Origin: Bradyrhizobium arachidis
GTDB lineage: Bacteria > Pseudomonadota > Alphaproteobacteria > Rhizobiales > Xanthobacteraceae
Length of the DNA stretch: 64,000 nt
Assembly (NCBI RefSeq): GCF_024758505.1
Contig: NZ_CP077970.1
Span: 930,001 to 994,000 of the forward strand
Direction of reading: 5' to 3'
Positions 16,528-24,637 of this stretch are shown piece by piece. Numbering within the stretch: the stretch's first letter is position 1; each line of letters opens with the position of its first letter. The position numbers and the translations under genes were made by a program. Below the pieces are notes generated by a model. It ran no database searches. It had not been told where the DNA came from and saw only the letters and a list, made by a program, of their open reading frames with translations.

Positions 16528-17682
16528 TCATGCCGCCGATGCGTGCGCCCGCGCGAGGAAGTCGAGCAACAGCCGGCTCACCTCGGCCGGCTGCTCCTGT
16601 TGCACCCAATGGCCGGCGCCATCGACGAGATGGCAGCCGAGCATGTTGGTGCACGCAGCTCTCTGCATCGCCTCGAACACGCCGGGGCGCTGATACGTGC
16701 CCCAATCCTGCTTGCCGGAGATGAAGCAGGACGGCACGTCGATGGTGCGGCCGGAAAACAGTTGCAGTTCGTTGTTGAAGACGCCTGTGGTGCCGCAGCG
16801 ATACCATTGCAGCCCGCCCTGGAATCCGGTGCGCGCATACTCGGCGCTGTAGAACGCAAGCTCGCTGTCCGGCAGCCATGTGTTGGCGGCGATCGCGGCA
16901 GCCGAGGGCATCTCCTTCGCCACCGTCTCCGCCATGGTCTCGCCGGCGTCCATCACATAATAGGTCGGCAGCTTGGCCAGCTCACCCGCCGACCAGGATT
17001 TTAGCGGATAGGGCTTGTTGTCGGCCCAATCAGCGCTCTTGTGATGATAGTAGGCGCGCAGGAAATCGTGCACGCCCTGCGGCGCGCGATGCATGTCGGC
17101 GTCGGCCGCGCGTGTCGCATAGTACCATTGGTAATGCTTGCGCGGCCTCGGCAGTGCGGCGAGCTCGCGGTGCACGGGATCGTCGGCTTGCGGCTTGGCC
17201 GGTGCGTCGACCGTGTTGAACGGCAGCGGCGGCGCGCCGCCGAACGGCGCGCTCATCATCACCAGCGAGGCGAATACGTCGGGCCGCATCAGCGCGCACC
17301 AGGTCGCGACCGGGCTGCCAAAATCGTGCCCGACGACATCGACGCTCTTGTAGCCGAACACCGACACCAGCCCGAGCGCATCGCGCACCAGGTTGAACAG
17401 CCTGAAGGGCGCGAGGTCGCCGTCGTAATCCGCCGTCCATCCGGTGGTGCGGCCATAACCGCGCTGGTCCGGCGCGATGATGTGATAGCCGGCCGCAGCC
17501 AGCGCCGGCATCACCTTGCGCCAGGAGAAGGCAAGCTCCGGAAAACCGTGCAGCAGCAGCACGCAACGCCGCCCGCGCGTCTCGAAGCCCGCTTCGAGCA
17601 CGTGCACGCGCAAGCCGTTGATGCCATCGACGTATCGGGAGCGGATGCCGGCGGGCAGGGGGACGGCGGGGAGGGAAGCCAT
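16528..17682 (-). CDS. alpha/beta hydrolase, epoxide hydrolase-like
   Basis: A 384-residue alpha/beta hydrolase. The oxyanion motif HGFPE is at 45-49, the nucleophile D120 sits in VGHDFGS, and the catalytic histidine is near residue 358 in GAGHWVQQE. An aspartate nucleophile with HGFPE is the signature of soluble epoxide hydrolases and fluoroacetate/haloalkane dehalogenase relatives. A long cap domain (about 160-290, with YQWYYATRAADAD and YYVMDAG tyrosines) is consistent with epoxide opening. It is divergent from a small secreted protein. Confidence 0.85.
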   Translation of the reverse strand: MASLPAVPLPAGIRSRYVDGINGLRVHVLEAGFETRGRRCVLLLHGFPELAFSWRKVMPALAAAGYHIIAPDQRGYGRTTGWTADYDGDLAPFRLFNLVRDALGLVSVFGYKSVDVVGHDFGSPVATWCALMRPDVFASLVMMSAPFGGAPPLPFNTVDAPAKPQADDPVHRELAALPRPRKHYQWYYATRAADADMHRAPQGVHDFLRAYYHHKSADWADNKPYPLKSWSAGELAKLPTYYVMDAGETMAETVAKEMPSAAAIAANTWLPDSELAFYSAEYARTGFQGGLQWYRCGTTGVFNNELQLFSGRTIDVPSCFISGKQDWGTYQRPGVFEAMQRAACTNMLGCHLVDGAGHWVQQEQPAEVSRLLLDFLARAHASAA

Positions 17683-17853
17683 GTTGCGGGTGACCTGGAT
17701 TAGCCTTGCCGCACATGCACTGCGCTTGACAGTCCGCCGCGGGATGCCGAATGCTACCTATGCTTGTCTCGGAGGACAACAGCGGAGGTTTCGGATCGCT
17801 GATTTCTCGGGACGGTCGAATGATTGCAACTGGGTTCAAAGGGTGCAGGAAGC

Positions 17854-18360
17854 ATGCATTTGTCGAGGTTTCAAAATCTGAACAGCCGGTTTTCGGGCCT
17901 CTGCGTCATGCTCCTGACCGCAGCTCTCCTTCCTTGCCCTATTGCGCATGCGGTGGAGATGAACGATTTGACGGAGAAATTGCCGCGCGCGTATGTCGGC
18001 GGATTTCAGTGGGATGGCGACGCAGTGGTGCAGAATGTCGTCATCACGTTCGAGTCGGTGCGATCTCTCAACGAACGGAATGCGGAAGCGCTTGGATGTG
18101 GTGTGTACGAAGCCGGCCGCCAGGTGACGAAGATAAAAGTCCGAATGTTCGTCAGGTTGTCCGATCGTCAAGTGGAGATTTTCGAGCGGTCGCCTGAGGG
18201 GATCGCGTCTTTCGAGACCGGTGGTAGCCATCGCGGCACTTTGTCGGAAGACCTTCAGCAAATCGACGCCCAGTGGGTTACAACCGACTCTGGGCGACGG
18301 GGGCAGTTGCATCTGCGCGCGGCGTCATCCGCGACATGCACGCCAGCGACTTCGCTCTGA
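17854..18360 (+). CDS. hypothetical secreted protein
   Basis: A 168-residue protein of unknown family with a clear signal peptide: MHLSRFQNLNSRF, then a hydrophobic core and a likely cleavage after AHA (residues about 30-32). The mature part is beta-rich. Two cysteines (LGCGVYE and SATCTPA) could form a disulfide. The ATG at 17854 has a GCAGGAAGC ribosome site; an ATG 30 bases upstream is less favourable. The gene is followed directly by a REP that carries IS110 copy B. Confidence 0.6.
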   Translation: MHLSRFQNLNSRFSGLCVMLLTAALLPCPIAHAVEMNDLTEKLPRAYVGGFQWDGDAVVQNVVITFESVRSLNERNAEALGCGVYEAGRQVTKIKVRMFVRLSDRQVEIFERSPEGIASFETGGSHRGTLSEDLQQIDAQWVTTDSGRRGQLHLRAASSATCTPATSL

Positions 18361-18368
18361 CCGTTGCG

Positions 18369-18483
18369 CGTAGGGTGGGTTAGCCGAAGGCGTAACCCAC
18401 CGCTTCTCTCACCGCGGAGACCAAAGAGGTGGGTTACGCCTAGCGGATTGCGCTTTGCGCACTCCGCGAAGCTAACCCACCCT
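18369..18483. repeat. GGTGGGTTA-type REP palindrome, right end occupied by IS110
   Basis: The left end is intact (CGTAGGGTGGGTTAGC). The right end reads GCTAACCCACCCT and is cut at the CT core (18482-18483) by IS110 copy B, whose far side resumes with ACGA. Compare the uninterrupted ends at 28774 and 31523. Confidence 0.9.
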
Positions 18484-18501
18484 TGTATTAGCCCGATCGC
18501 T

Positions 18502-18507
18502 TATATT
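18502..18507 (+). promoter_or_regulatory. -10 box of the IS110 circle-junction promoter
   Basis: TATATT lies near the left end. When the ends are joined, the last bases of the element plus the CT core and first T form TTGCTT exactly 17 bases upstream. In the integrated state the -35 is replaced by REP sequence (CACCCT), so the promoter should be strong only in the excised circle. Confidence 0.65.
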
Positions 18508-18513
18508 GAGCCG

Positions 18514-18690
18514 TTCCGTGAGGAATGGCCCAGCCCGGGTGGCCGCCCGAGCTGGGCCGCCGTTCGATCGGATCGGTACCCATCGAAGCCTTGAGGGCTG
18601 TCTGACGTAGCGAGATCGCGACCGGCACTTCATCGGGACCCGAATGGTTGAACGAACTTTAGGTTCGCATAACAAGGGAGGGATCGACGA
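18514..18690 (+). ncRNA. predicted IS110 bridge RNA (target and donor guide RNA)
   Basis: Seen: a 5' stem-loop (GGCCCAGC 18527-18534 with GCTGGGCC 18551-18558). Then a target loop: left guide ACCCATC 18578-18584, apical hairpin AGCC/GGCT 18587-18599, right guide CGTAG 18606-18610. Then a donor loop: left guide AATGGTTG 18643-18650, apical hairpin CGAAC/GTTCG 18653-18667, right guide ACAAG 18672-18676. The target guides match the REP site on either side of CT (one G-U pair), and the donor guides match the element's own two ends. Both left guides stop directly before the core and sit 2 bases from their hairpins. The RNA ends are approximate. Confidence 0.8.
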
Positions 18691-18692
18691 AG

Positions 18693-19661
18693 ATGGTCAA
18701 GCATATCACGATCTGTGCCGGTATCGATACCGGCAAACGGAAGCTTGATGTGGCGATCGAAGGCCGCCGCGAGCCGCTGCAGGTGGAGAACACGTCGGAA
18801 GGTCACGAGGCTTTGTCGGCGTGGCTGCGACAGCATCGCGTCAAACGCATTGGCATCGAGGCGAGCGGCGGTTACGAACAGCCGGTCGTCGCCGAACTGC
18901 GGCGCAAGCGGTTTGTGGTTGTGGTGTTCCAGCCGGCCCAGGTCCGGGCTTATGCCAAATTCCACTTGCAGCGGGCCAAGAACGATAAGATCGATGCCGC
19001 TCTTATCGCAGCCTGCACCGCAGCGGTGCGGAAGATCCATGCCGCTCCCGATCCTCGGTTGCTGCCGTTCGCCGAGCAACTGACCATGATCGATCAGATC
19101 GGCGAGGATATCGCGCGCCTCAAGAACAGGATCGAGAGCTGCCGCAATGTGAGGATTAACCAGCTCTGGCACGAGGATATCGCTCGCCTGGAGCAACGTG
19201 AGAAGGCCGCACTCAAGGCTCTGGTCGCCTCGATCTGCAAGCATCCCGACCTTGCCAGGAGGCTCGCGCTGATCAACAGCGTCGCCGGCATCGGGCTGCC
19301 GACCGCCGTTGCCATCCTGGTGCGTCTGCCTGAGATCGGCCGGATCACGCGGGAGCAAGCTGTCGCTCTCGCCGGCCTTGCGCCCTATGACGACGACAGC
19401 GGCGACCAGGTCGGTGTTCGGCATATCGAGGGCGGACGAAAGCGGCTGCGTCGCGCTCTTTATACCGCTTCACTGGCTGCATCGTTTCGATGGAATCCGC
19501 AGCTCATCCAGCTCTACCGGAGGCTGACCGCAGCCGGAAAGGAACACAAGCGCGCGCTCGTTGCCTGCGCCAGGAAGATGCTCATCTTCGCCAACACGGT
19601 GGTAGCTCGCGGCACGCCATGGTGCGGCGAACCGCCGGCGGGATCATTCTCTGTTTCTTAG
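18693..19661 (+). CDS. IS110-family DEDD transposase (bridge recombinase), copy B
   Basis: 322 residues, identical to the copy A product. The DEDD residues D12, E56, D98 and D101 and the conserved S236 are all intact, so the protein should be active. A GGGAGGGATCGACGAAG leader precedes the ATG; part of the same leader supplies the right donor guide, so translation initiation and guide RNA overlap closely. Confidence 0.95.
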   Translation: MVKHITICAGIDTGKRKLDVAIEGRREPLQVENTSEGHEALSAWLRQHRVKRIGIEASGGYEQPVVAELRRKRFVVVVFQPAQVRAYAKFHLQRAKNDKIDAALIAACTAAVRKIHAAPDPRLLPFAEQLTMIDQIGEDIARLKNRIESCRNVRINQLWHEDIARLEQREKAALKALVASICKHPDLARRLALINSVAGIGLPTAVAILVRLPEIGRITREQAVALAGLAPYDDDSGDQVGVRHIEGGRKRLRRALYTASLAASFRWNPQLIQLYRRLTAAGKEHKRALVACARKMLIFANTVVARGTPWCGEPPAGSFSVS

Positions 19662-19875
19662 TTCGACCGGGACGCGTTTCTTCGTCCCGACCTACGGCCC
19701 CTCACGACGTCGCGCGCAGCGTCCGTCAAGGATGGCCGTCGTTTGCCCCAACTTCACGCGATCTGCCGCCAGGCCACGCCTTGACGGACGCGAGCACGGC
19801 GTCATCATGACAGACGCCGACGACTAAACGGCGTAAAGCACAGCCGCCATTTAATGGTTGCTACGAAGCCACGCC

Positions 19876-21420
19876 CTAAATCTTCACCGCCGTCTTCGGC
19901 CAGTATTTGTCGCGCAGGTGCCGCTTCACCAGCTTGCCGGTGGGCGTGCGCGGCAGCTCGGCTTCGAAATCGATCGAGCGCGGGCACTTGATCGCGGAGA
20001 GGCGCGTCTTGCAGTAGGCGATCAGATCGGCCTCGAGGTCCTTGCCGGCGCGCTTCATGTCGTGCGGCTGCACCACCGCCTTCACCTCTTCGCCCATCTC
20101 CTCGTTCGGTACGCCGAACACGGCGACGTCGGCGACCTCTGGATGCGTGATCAGCACGTCCTCGGTCTCCTGCGGGTAGATGTTCACACCGCCGGAGATG
20201 ATCATGTAGGACTTGCGGTCGGTCAGGAACAGGAAGCCGTCCTGGTCGAGATAGCCGACGTCGCCGAGCGTCGACCAGCCCTTGGCGTTGTAGGCCTTCT
20301 TCGTCTTGTCGGGATCATTGTGATAGGAGAAGACCGGCGCGTCGGCGAAATAGACCGTGCCGATCTCGCCAATGGGGCGCTCCTCGTCGTTCTCGTCCAG
20401 GATCTTGATCTTGCCGACCACGGCGCGGCCGACGCTGCCGCGATGCTCCAGCCACTGCTGCGAGTTGCAGACGGTGACGCCGTTGCCTTCGGAGCCCGCA
20501 TAATACTCGATCAGGATCGGTCCCCACCACTCGATCATCCTGGCCTTGACGTCGACCGGGCAGGGCGCGGCGGCGTGGATTGCGCCCTTCAGCGTGGAGA
20601 CGTTGTAACGGTTGCGGACCTCGTCGGGCAGCTTCAGCATGCGTACGAACATGGTCGGCACGAGCTGCGATTGCGTCACCTTGTATTTCTCGACCAGCTT
20701 CAGAAATTCCTCGGCGTCAAAATGCTCCATGATGATGGAGGTGCCGCCGAGCGTGATCGCCGTCATGTTGAAGCGCAGGGGAGCTGCGTGATAGAGCGGC
20801 GCCGGCGAGAGATAGGTGCTGTCCGAATTCATGCCGCACATGTCGGCGCACAGCACCTTCAGGAACGCGTTCGGCTCGTCGATCGGCTTGCCTTCAAACT
20901 CCTTCTTGACGCCCTTGGGACGGCCGGTCGTGCCCGACGAATACAGCATGTCGTAGCCCGCGACCTCGTCCGCGATCGGCATCGTCGGCTGCGCGGCCGC
21001 CTCCCTGTCGTAGGAGCGGAAGCCGGGCAGCGGCTCGTCCATCATGTAGAAAACGGGTTCGCCCTTTGCGCCCGTGATCAGCCCCTTGATCTGGTCGGCG
21101 CATTTCGGCGTCGTGATCACAACCTTGGCGCCGCAGTCTTTGACGATGTAGTCAATCTCGTCCTGCTTCAGATAGCGGCTGATCGCGGTGTAATAGAGCC
21201 CGCTCCGCTGTGCGGCCCAGCAGATCTCCATGAAGGCGAGCCGGTTCTCCATCAGCAGCGCGATGTGATCCCCCGCCTTCAGGCCCAGCGAGCGGAACAG
21301 GTTCGCGCCCTGGTTCGAGAGCTCGTCGAGCTCGCGATAGGTGATCGCCTTGCCGGTCGATGCCATCTGATAGGCGATCTTGTTCGGTGTGGTGCGCGCG
21401 TAGACGGAGGGGTGAGTCAT
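19876..21420 (-). CDS. acyl-CoA synthetase (AMP-forming)
   Basis: A 514-residue ANL-superfamily ligase. The P-loop motif YSSGTTGRPKGVKK, the YYAGSEGNG motif (A5-like), the STLGDVGYLDQDGFLFLTDRKSYMIISGGVNIYP block with hinge and the C-terminal PRTPTGKLVKR with the catalytic lysine are all visible. It activates a fatty or aromatic acid to its CoA thioester. The ATG at 21420 has GGAGGGGTGAGTC upstream. It follows the thiolase gene on the same strand across a dispersed repeat; IS110 copy B lies just after its stop. Confidence 0.88.
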   Translation of the reverse strand: MTHPSVYARTTPNKIAYQMASTGKAITYRELDELSNQGANLFRSLGLKAGDHIALLMENRLAFMEICWAAQRSGLYYTAISRYLKQDEIDYIVKDCGAKVVITTPKCADQIKGLITGAKGEPVFYMMDEPLPGFRSYDREAAAQPTMPIADEVAGYDMLYSSGTTGRPKGVKKEFEGKPIDEPNAFLKVLCADMCGMNSDSTYLSPAPLYHAAPLRFNMTAITLGGTSIIMEHFDAEEFLKLVEKYKVTQSQLVPTMFVRMLKLPDEVRNRYNVSTLKGAIHAAAPCPVDVKARMIEWWGPILIEYYAGSEGNGVTVCNSQQWLEHRGSVGRAVVGKIKILDENDEERPIGEIGTVYFADAPVFSYHNDPDKTKKAYNAKGWSTLGDVGYLDQDGFLFLTDRKSYMIISGGVNIYPQETEDVLITHPEVADVAVFGVPNEEMGEEVKAVVQPHDMKRAGKDLEADLIAYCKTRLSAIKCPRSIDFEAELPRTPTGKLVKRHLRDKYWPKTAVKI

Positions 21421-21442
21421 GCGAGGTCTCGCAACATATAAG

Positions 21443-21609
21443 GTGTCATCCCGGCCTAGTGCGCAATTGCGCACGGGGGGCCGGGATCCATAACCACAGG
21501 CCTTGGTTGTTGAAACGCGATGGGGCTCCAGTTCGCCATAACCACAAGGCCTGTGGTTATGGGTCCCGGATCGGCGCGCGCTTGAGGCGCGCTTGTCCGG
21601 GACGACACC
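21443..21609. repeat. dispersed palindromic repeat (GTCCCGGATCGGCGCGCGC type)
   Basis: Outer arms GTCATCCCGGCC...GGGATCCATAACCAC and GTGGTTATGGGTCCCGG...GTCCGGGACGACAC. A second member in opposite orientation is at 35481-35630. Confidence 0.7.
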
Positions 21610-21626
21610 GTTAGTGTGGCTGCAGC

Positions 21627-22799
21627 CTACAGCCGCTCCACGATCGTCACATTCGCCATGCCGCCGCCTTCGCACATGGTCTGCAGGCCGTAGCGCTTGC
21701 CGCGCTGCTGGAGCGCGTGGACCAGCGTGGTCATCAGCTTGGTGCCGGAGCCGCCGAGCGGATGGCCGAGCGCAATCGCGCCGCCATTGACGTTGAGTCT
21801 GTTAGGATCGGCGCCGGTGGTCTTGAGCCACGCGGTCGGCACCGAAGCGAAGGCCTCGTTGACCTCGAACAGGTCGATGTCGTCGATCTTCATGCCGGCC
21901 TTCTCCAGCGCCTTGTTGGTGGCGTGCAGCGGGGCGTCGAGCATGATCACGGGATCGCCGCCGGTCATGGTCATGTGATGGATGCGCGCGATCGGTTTTA
22001 CGCCGAGCTGCTTCAATCCGCGCTCGTTGACGACCATGACGCCGGAGGCGCCGTCGCAGATCTGGCTGGCGCTCGCCGCGGTGAGCTTGCCGTTCTCGGC
22101 GATCAGCTTGACGCCCTTGATACCTTCGAGTGTGGCGTCGAAGCGGATGCCTTCGTCGATGTGGTGGGTGTCCTTGGAGCCGTCGGCCCTGACGATCTCG
22201 AGCGGCACGATCTCCTTCCTGAAGTGACCGGCTTGCGTCGCCGCAATCGCGCGCTGGTGGCTGTTGTAGGAATATTCGTCCAGCTCATTCTTGGACAGGC
22301 CGTACTTCTCGGCCATCATCTCGGCGCCGGTGAACTGGCTGAACACGATGTTCGGATAGCGCTGCTCAATGCCGGGGCTCTTGTAATTGCCAAAACCGTT
22401 CTTGGCCGGAAGCTGCGAGGACAGGCCCATCGGCACGCGGGTCATCGATTCCACGCCGGCGGCGATCACCACGTCCATCGCGCCGGACATCACGGCCTGT
22501 GCCGCAAAGTGCAGCGCCTGCTGCGAGGAGCCGCACTGCCGGTCGATCGAGGTGCCCGGCACGCTCTCGGGAAGTTTTGAGGCCATCACCGCGTTGCGCG
22601 CGATGTTGTTCGACTGCTCGCCGACCTGCATCACGCAGCCCATGATGACGTCTTCGACCAGGGCCGGATCGACCTTGGTGCGATCGACCAGCTCATCCAG
22701 CACCTTTGCGGCGAGATCGGCCGGATGCCAGCCGGCGAGGCGGCCCCCCTTGCGCCCGCCCGCGGTCCGCGCAGCGGCGACGATGTAAGCCTCGGCCAT
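21627..22799 (-). CDS. acetyl-CoA C-acyltransferase (thiolase)
   Basis: A 390-residue thiolase. The nucleophile C89 (DRQCGSSQQA), H346 (ALGHPLGGSG) and C376 (MCEGGGM) form the expected active site, and EVNEAFA gives the fourth conserved block. It cleaves 3-ketoacyl-CoA to acetyl-CoA and a shortened acyl-CoA, or condenses acetyl-CoA. It heads a minus-strand unit with the downstream acyl-CoA synthetase and is divergent from a TetR regulator, whose probable operator lies between them. Confidence 0.92.
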   Translation of the reverse strand: MAEAYIVAAARTAGGRKGGRLAGWHPADLAAKVLDELVDRTKVDPALVEDVIMGCVMQVGEQSNNIARNAVMASKLPESVPGTSIDRQCGSSQQALHFAAQAVMSGAMDVVIAAGVESMTRVPMGLSSQLPAKNGFGNYKSPGIEQRYPNIVFSQFTGAEMMAEKYGLSKNELDEYSYNSHQRAIAATQAGHFRKEIVPLEIVRADGSKDTHHIDEGIRFDATLEGIKGVKLIAENGKLTAASASQICDGASGVMVVNERGLKQLGVKPIARIHHMTMTGGDPVIMLDAPLHATNKALEKAGMKIDDIDLFEVNEAFASVPTAWLKTTGADPNRLNVNGGAIALGHPLGGSGTKLMTTLVHALQQRGKRYGLQTMCEGGGMANVTIVERL

Positions 22800-22871
22800 T
22801 TCGGTTTCTCCCTGTTTATTCTGATTGGGGTTGGGTTGTCGGGGGCGGATTTAAGGGGGCGCCCCTCATTT

Positions 22872-22891
22872 AGTCAATCGATCAATTAACT
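22872..22891. promoter_or_regulatory. probable TetR operator
   Basis: A 20-bp imperfect palindrome with halves AGTCAATCGA and TCAATTAACT (8 of 10 positions symmetric). It lies in the thiolase-tetR intergenic region, where it could control both directions. Confidence 0.5.
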
Positions 22892-22951
22892 CTTGTGGTG
22901 AGGCGCTGCTTGCGCTTATCTGCGGCCTCTTTCGGCCAGACAGGGATCTCC

Positions 22952-23611
22952 GTGACTACCAGCGTACCGAACAGGCTCCCGCCAGCGAAGAATTCCACGG
23001 CAGAGAAGCTGCTCGTGGCCGCGAGCGAGCTGATGATCGAACGCTCCTCGATCGAGATTTCGCTCAGCGACATCGCGCAGAAGTCGGGAGCAAACGCTGC
23101 GCTGGTAAAGTACCATTTTGGTAACAAGGACGGGCTGCTGCTGGCGCTGCTCGCGCGCGATGCCGGGACCGAGCTCTCCAATCTCGAATATCTGCTGTCG
23201 CAGCCGATCACGCCGACCGCGAAGCTGAAGCTGCATATCGGCGGCATCATCCGCGCCTACTACCGGTTCCCCTACATGAACCGGCTGATCCACTATCTCC
23301 TGCACGAGACCAATGCGAGTTCCGCCGACGAGGTCTCAAAATTCTTCGTCGCGCCGCTTCTGGATTTTCATCGCCGGCTGCTCGCCGAAGGCGTCAACCG
23401 CGGCGAGTTCCGCCAGACCGATCCGGTGCTGTTCTACACCAGCCTGATCGGCGCCTGCGATCACCTGTTCTTCGGCCGGCACGCGATGTCCCGCGCGACC
23501 GGCGTCGGCCCGGTCACCGATGAAGTCTGCCGGCAATACATCAAGCACATGGAAACGCTGATCTGCGGCGGCATCCTCACGCAAGCCGAGGAGGCCGTCG
23601 CGGCCGGATGA
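22952..23611 (+). CDS. TetR-family transcriptional regulator
   Basis: About 219 residues from a GTG start at 22952, which has AGGGA six bases upstream; another GTG at 22895 gives a longer, less likely form. The N-terminal helix-turn-helix is seen as IERSSIEISLSDIAQKSGANAALVKYHFGNKDGLLLALL. The ligand domain contains HIGGIIRAYYRFPYMNRLIHYLLHE, typical of regulators of acyl-CoA catabolism. It is divergent from the thiolase-ligase unit and upstream of SDR, hydratase and ligase genes, which it probably controls, with an acyl-CoA as likely inducer (inference). Confidence 0.85.
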   Translation: MTTSVPNRLPPAKNSTAEKLLVAASELMIERSSIEISLSDIAQKSGANAALVKYHFGNKDGLLLALLARDAGTELSNLEYLLSQPITPTAKLKLHIGGIIRAYYRFPYMNRLIHYLLHETNASSADEVSKFFVAPLLDFHRRLLAEGVNRGEFRQTDPVLFYTSLIGACDHLFFGRHAMSRATGVGPVTDEVCRQYIKHMETLICGGILTQAEEAVAAG

Positions 23612-23679
23612 TCCGGCCACAACTCCCAAGTCCAGAGAAGAAACGCCCAAGGAAAAGGTCAAGGAAAGGTAACTTAACA

Positions 23680-24438
23680 ATGCAGTTGAAAGATGTAGCC
23701 GTTCTCATCACCGGCGGTGGTTCAGGCCTCGGTGAGGCGACCGCCCGCGCCATGGCCGCCAAGGGCGCCAAGATTGGCGTCATCGACCAGAACAAGGAAA
23801 ACGCCGAGAAGGTCGCCGCCGAAGTGAAGGGCATTGCCCTGCACGCCGACGTCACCTCTGAGGAGCAGATCAAGGCCGCGATCGCGAGGGCGGAAGCCGC
23901 GCACGGCGTCGCCCGCGTGCTGATGAACTGCGCCGGCATCGGCGGCTCGCAGCGCATCGTCGGCCGCGACGGCGTCTACCCGCTCGAAAAGTTCGCGCGC
24001 ATCATCAACGTCAATTTGATCGGCACGTTCAACTGCCTGCGTCTGTTCGCCGAGCGTCTCGCCACGATCGAGCCGATCGGTGAAGAGCGCGGCGTCATCA
24101 TCAACACGGCGTCCGTTGCTGCGTATGAAGGCCAGATCGGCCAGATCGCCTACTCCGCGTCGAAGGGCGGTGTCGTCGGCCTCACCCTGCCGGCCGCGCG
24201 CGACCTCGCGAGCCAAAAAATCCGTGTCAACACCATCGCGCCCGGCCTGTTCTTCACGCCGCTCCTGATGGGTCTGAACGAGGAGGCCCGCAAGAGCCTC
24301 GGCGCCCAGGTGCCGCATCCTTCGCGTCTCGGCGATGCCAAGGAATACGGCGCGCTCGCCGTGCACATGGTCGAGAACGCCATGCTCAACGGCGAAACCA
24401 TCCGCCTCGACGGCGCGATCCGCATGGCGCCAAGGTAA
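23680..24438 (+). CDS. SDR 3-hydroxyacyl-CoA dehydrogenase (HSD17B10-type)
   Basis: A 252-residue short-chain dehydrogenase with a TGGGSGLG cofactor loop, D36 after strand 2 (NAD preference), NCAG, and catalytic S145, Y158 and K162. The [14 protein letters not shown] active-site stretch and the C-terminal [17 protein letters not shown] match type II 3-hydroxyacyl-CoA dehydrogenases, which perform the third step of beta-oxidation. Two ATG-proximal purine-rich stretches (CAAGGAAAGG) act as the ribosome site. A paralogue is at 46850-47611. It follows the TetR gene closely. Confidence 0.9.
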   Translation: MQLKDVAVLITGGGSGLGEATARAMAAKGAKIGVIDQNKENAEKVAAEVKGIALHADVTSEEQIKAAIARAEAAHGVARVLMNCAGIGGSQRIVGRDGVYPLEKFARIINVNLIGTFNCLRLFAERLATIEPIGEERGVIINTASVAAYEGQIGQIAYSASKGGVVGLTLPAARDLASQKIRVNTIAPGLFFTPLLMGLNEEARKSLGAQVPHPSRLGDAKEYGALAVHMVENAMLNGETIRLDGAIRMAPR

Positions 24439-24444
24439 TCGCTC

Positions 24445-24601
24445 TTACCCTCCCCTGGAGGGGGAGGGTCGGCGCGAAGCGCCGGGGTGGGGTGATCTCT
24501 CAACACGGGCAGCGTTCGATGTGGAGAGACCTTCACCCCACCCCGTCTCATATTCCGCTGCGCTCAATATGAGCCGACCCTCCCTCTCCAGGGGAGGGTA
24601 A
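24445..24601. repeat. TTACCCTCC palindrome, short non-coding form
   Basis: A 157-bp member of the family at 4634-4797. The left arm (to GGTGGGGTGA) and the right arm (from TCACCCCACC) are conserved. The centre is about 40 bases and non-coding. It lies between the SDR and hydratase genes of a presumed operon. Confidence 0.85.
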
Positions 24602-24637
24602 GAAGGGCACCAACGTTGCGGATGGAGGAAGGCTCGC

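Larger units (their letters stand above)
18484..19862 (+). mobile_element. IS110-family insertion sequence, copy B
   Basis: 1379 bp from TGTATTAGCC to the right CT core at 19861-19862. It contains a 209-base non-coding leader with a bridge RNA, one DEDD transposase gene and a roughly 200-base tail. The tail holds a perfect 12-bp inverted repeat (CGTCCGTCAAGG at 19720-19731 and CCTTGACGGACG at 19779-19790), perhaps a terminator. There are no terminal inverted repeats. It is inserted 13 bases beyond the 3' end of the acyl-CoA ligase gene. Confidence 0.93.

Noticed and set aside
19662..19862. Right end of IS110 as the location of the bridge RNA
   Set aside because: It has a large hairpin, but no segment matches both flanks of the target or the joined ends, whereas the leader has all four guides.
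19858..21441. Long open frame opposite the acyl-CoA synthetase gene (527 codons)
   Set aside because: It is antisense to a gene with all ANL motifs. Its composition (repeated H, R, D, V-rich words) is the usual mirror of GC-rich codons, and no domain is recognisable.
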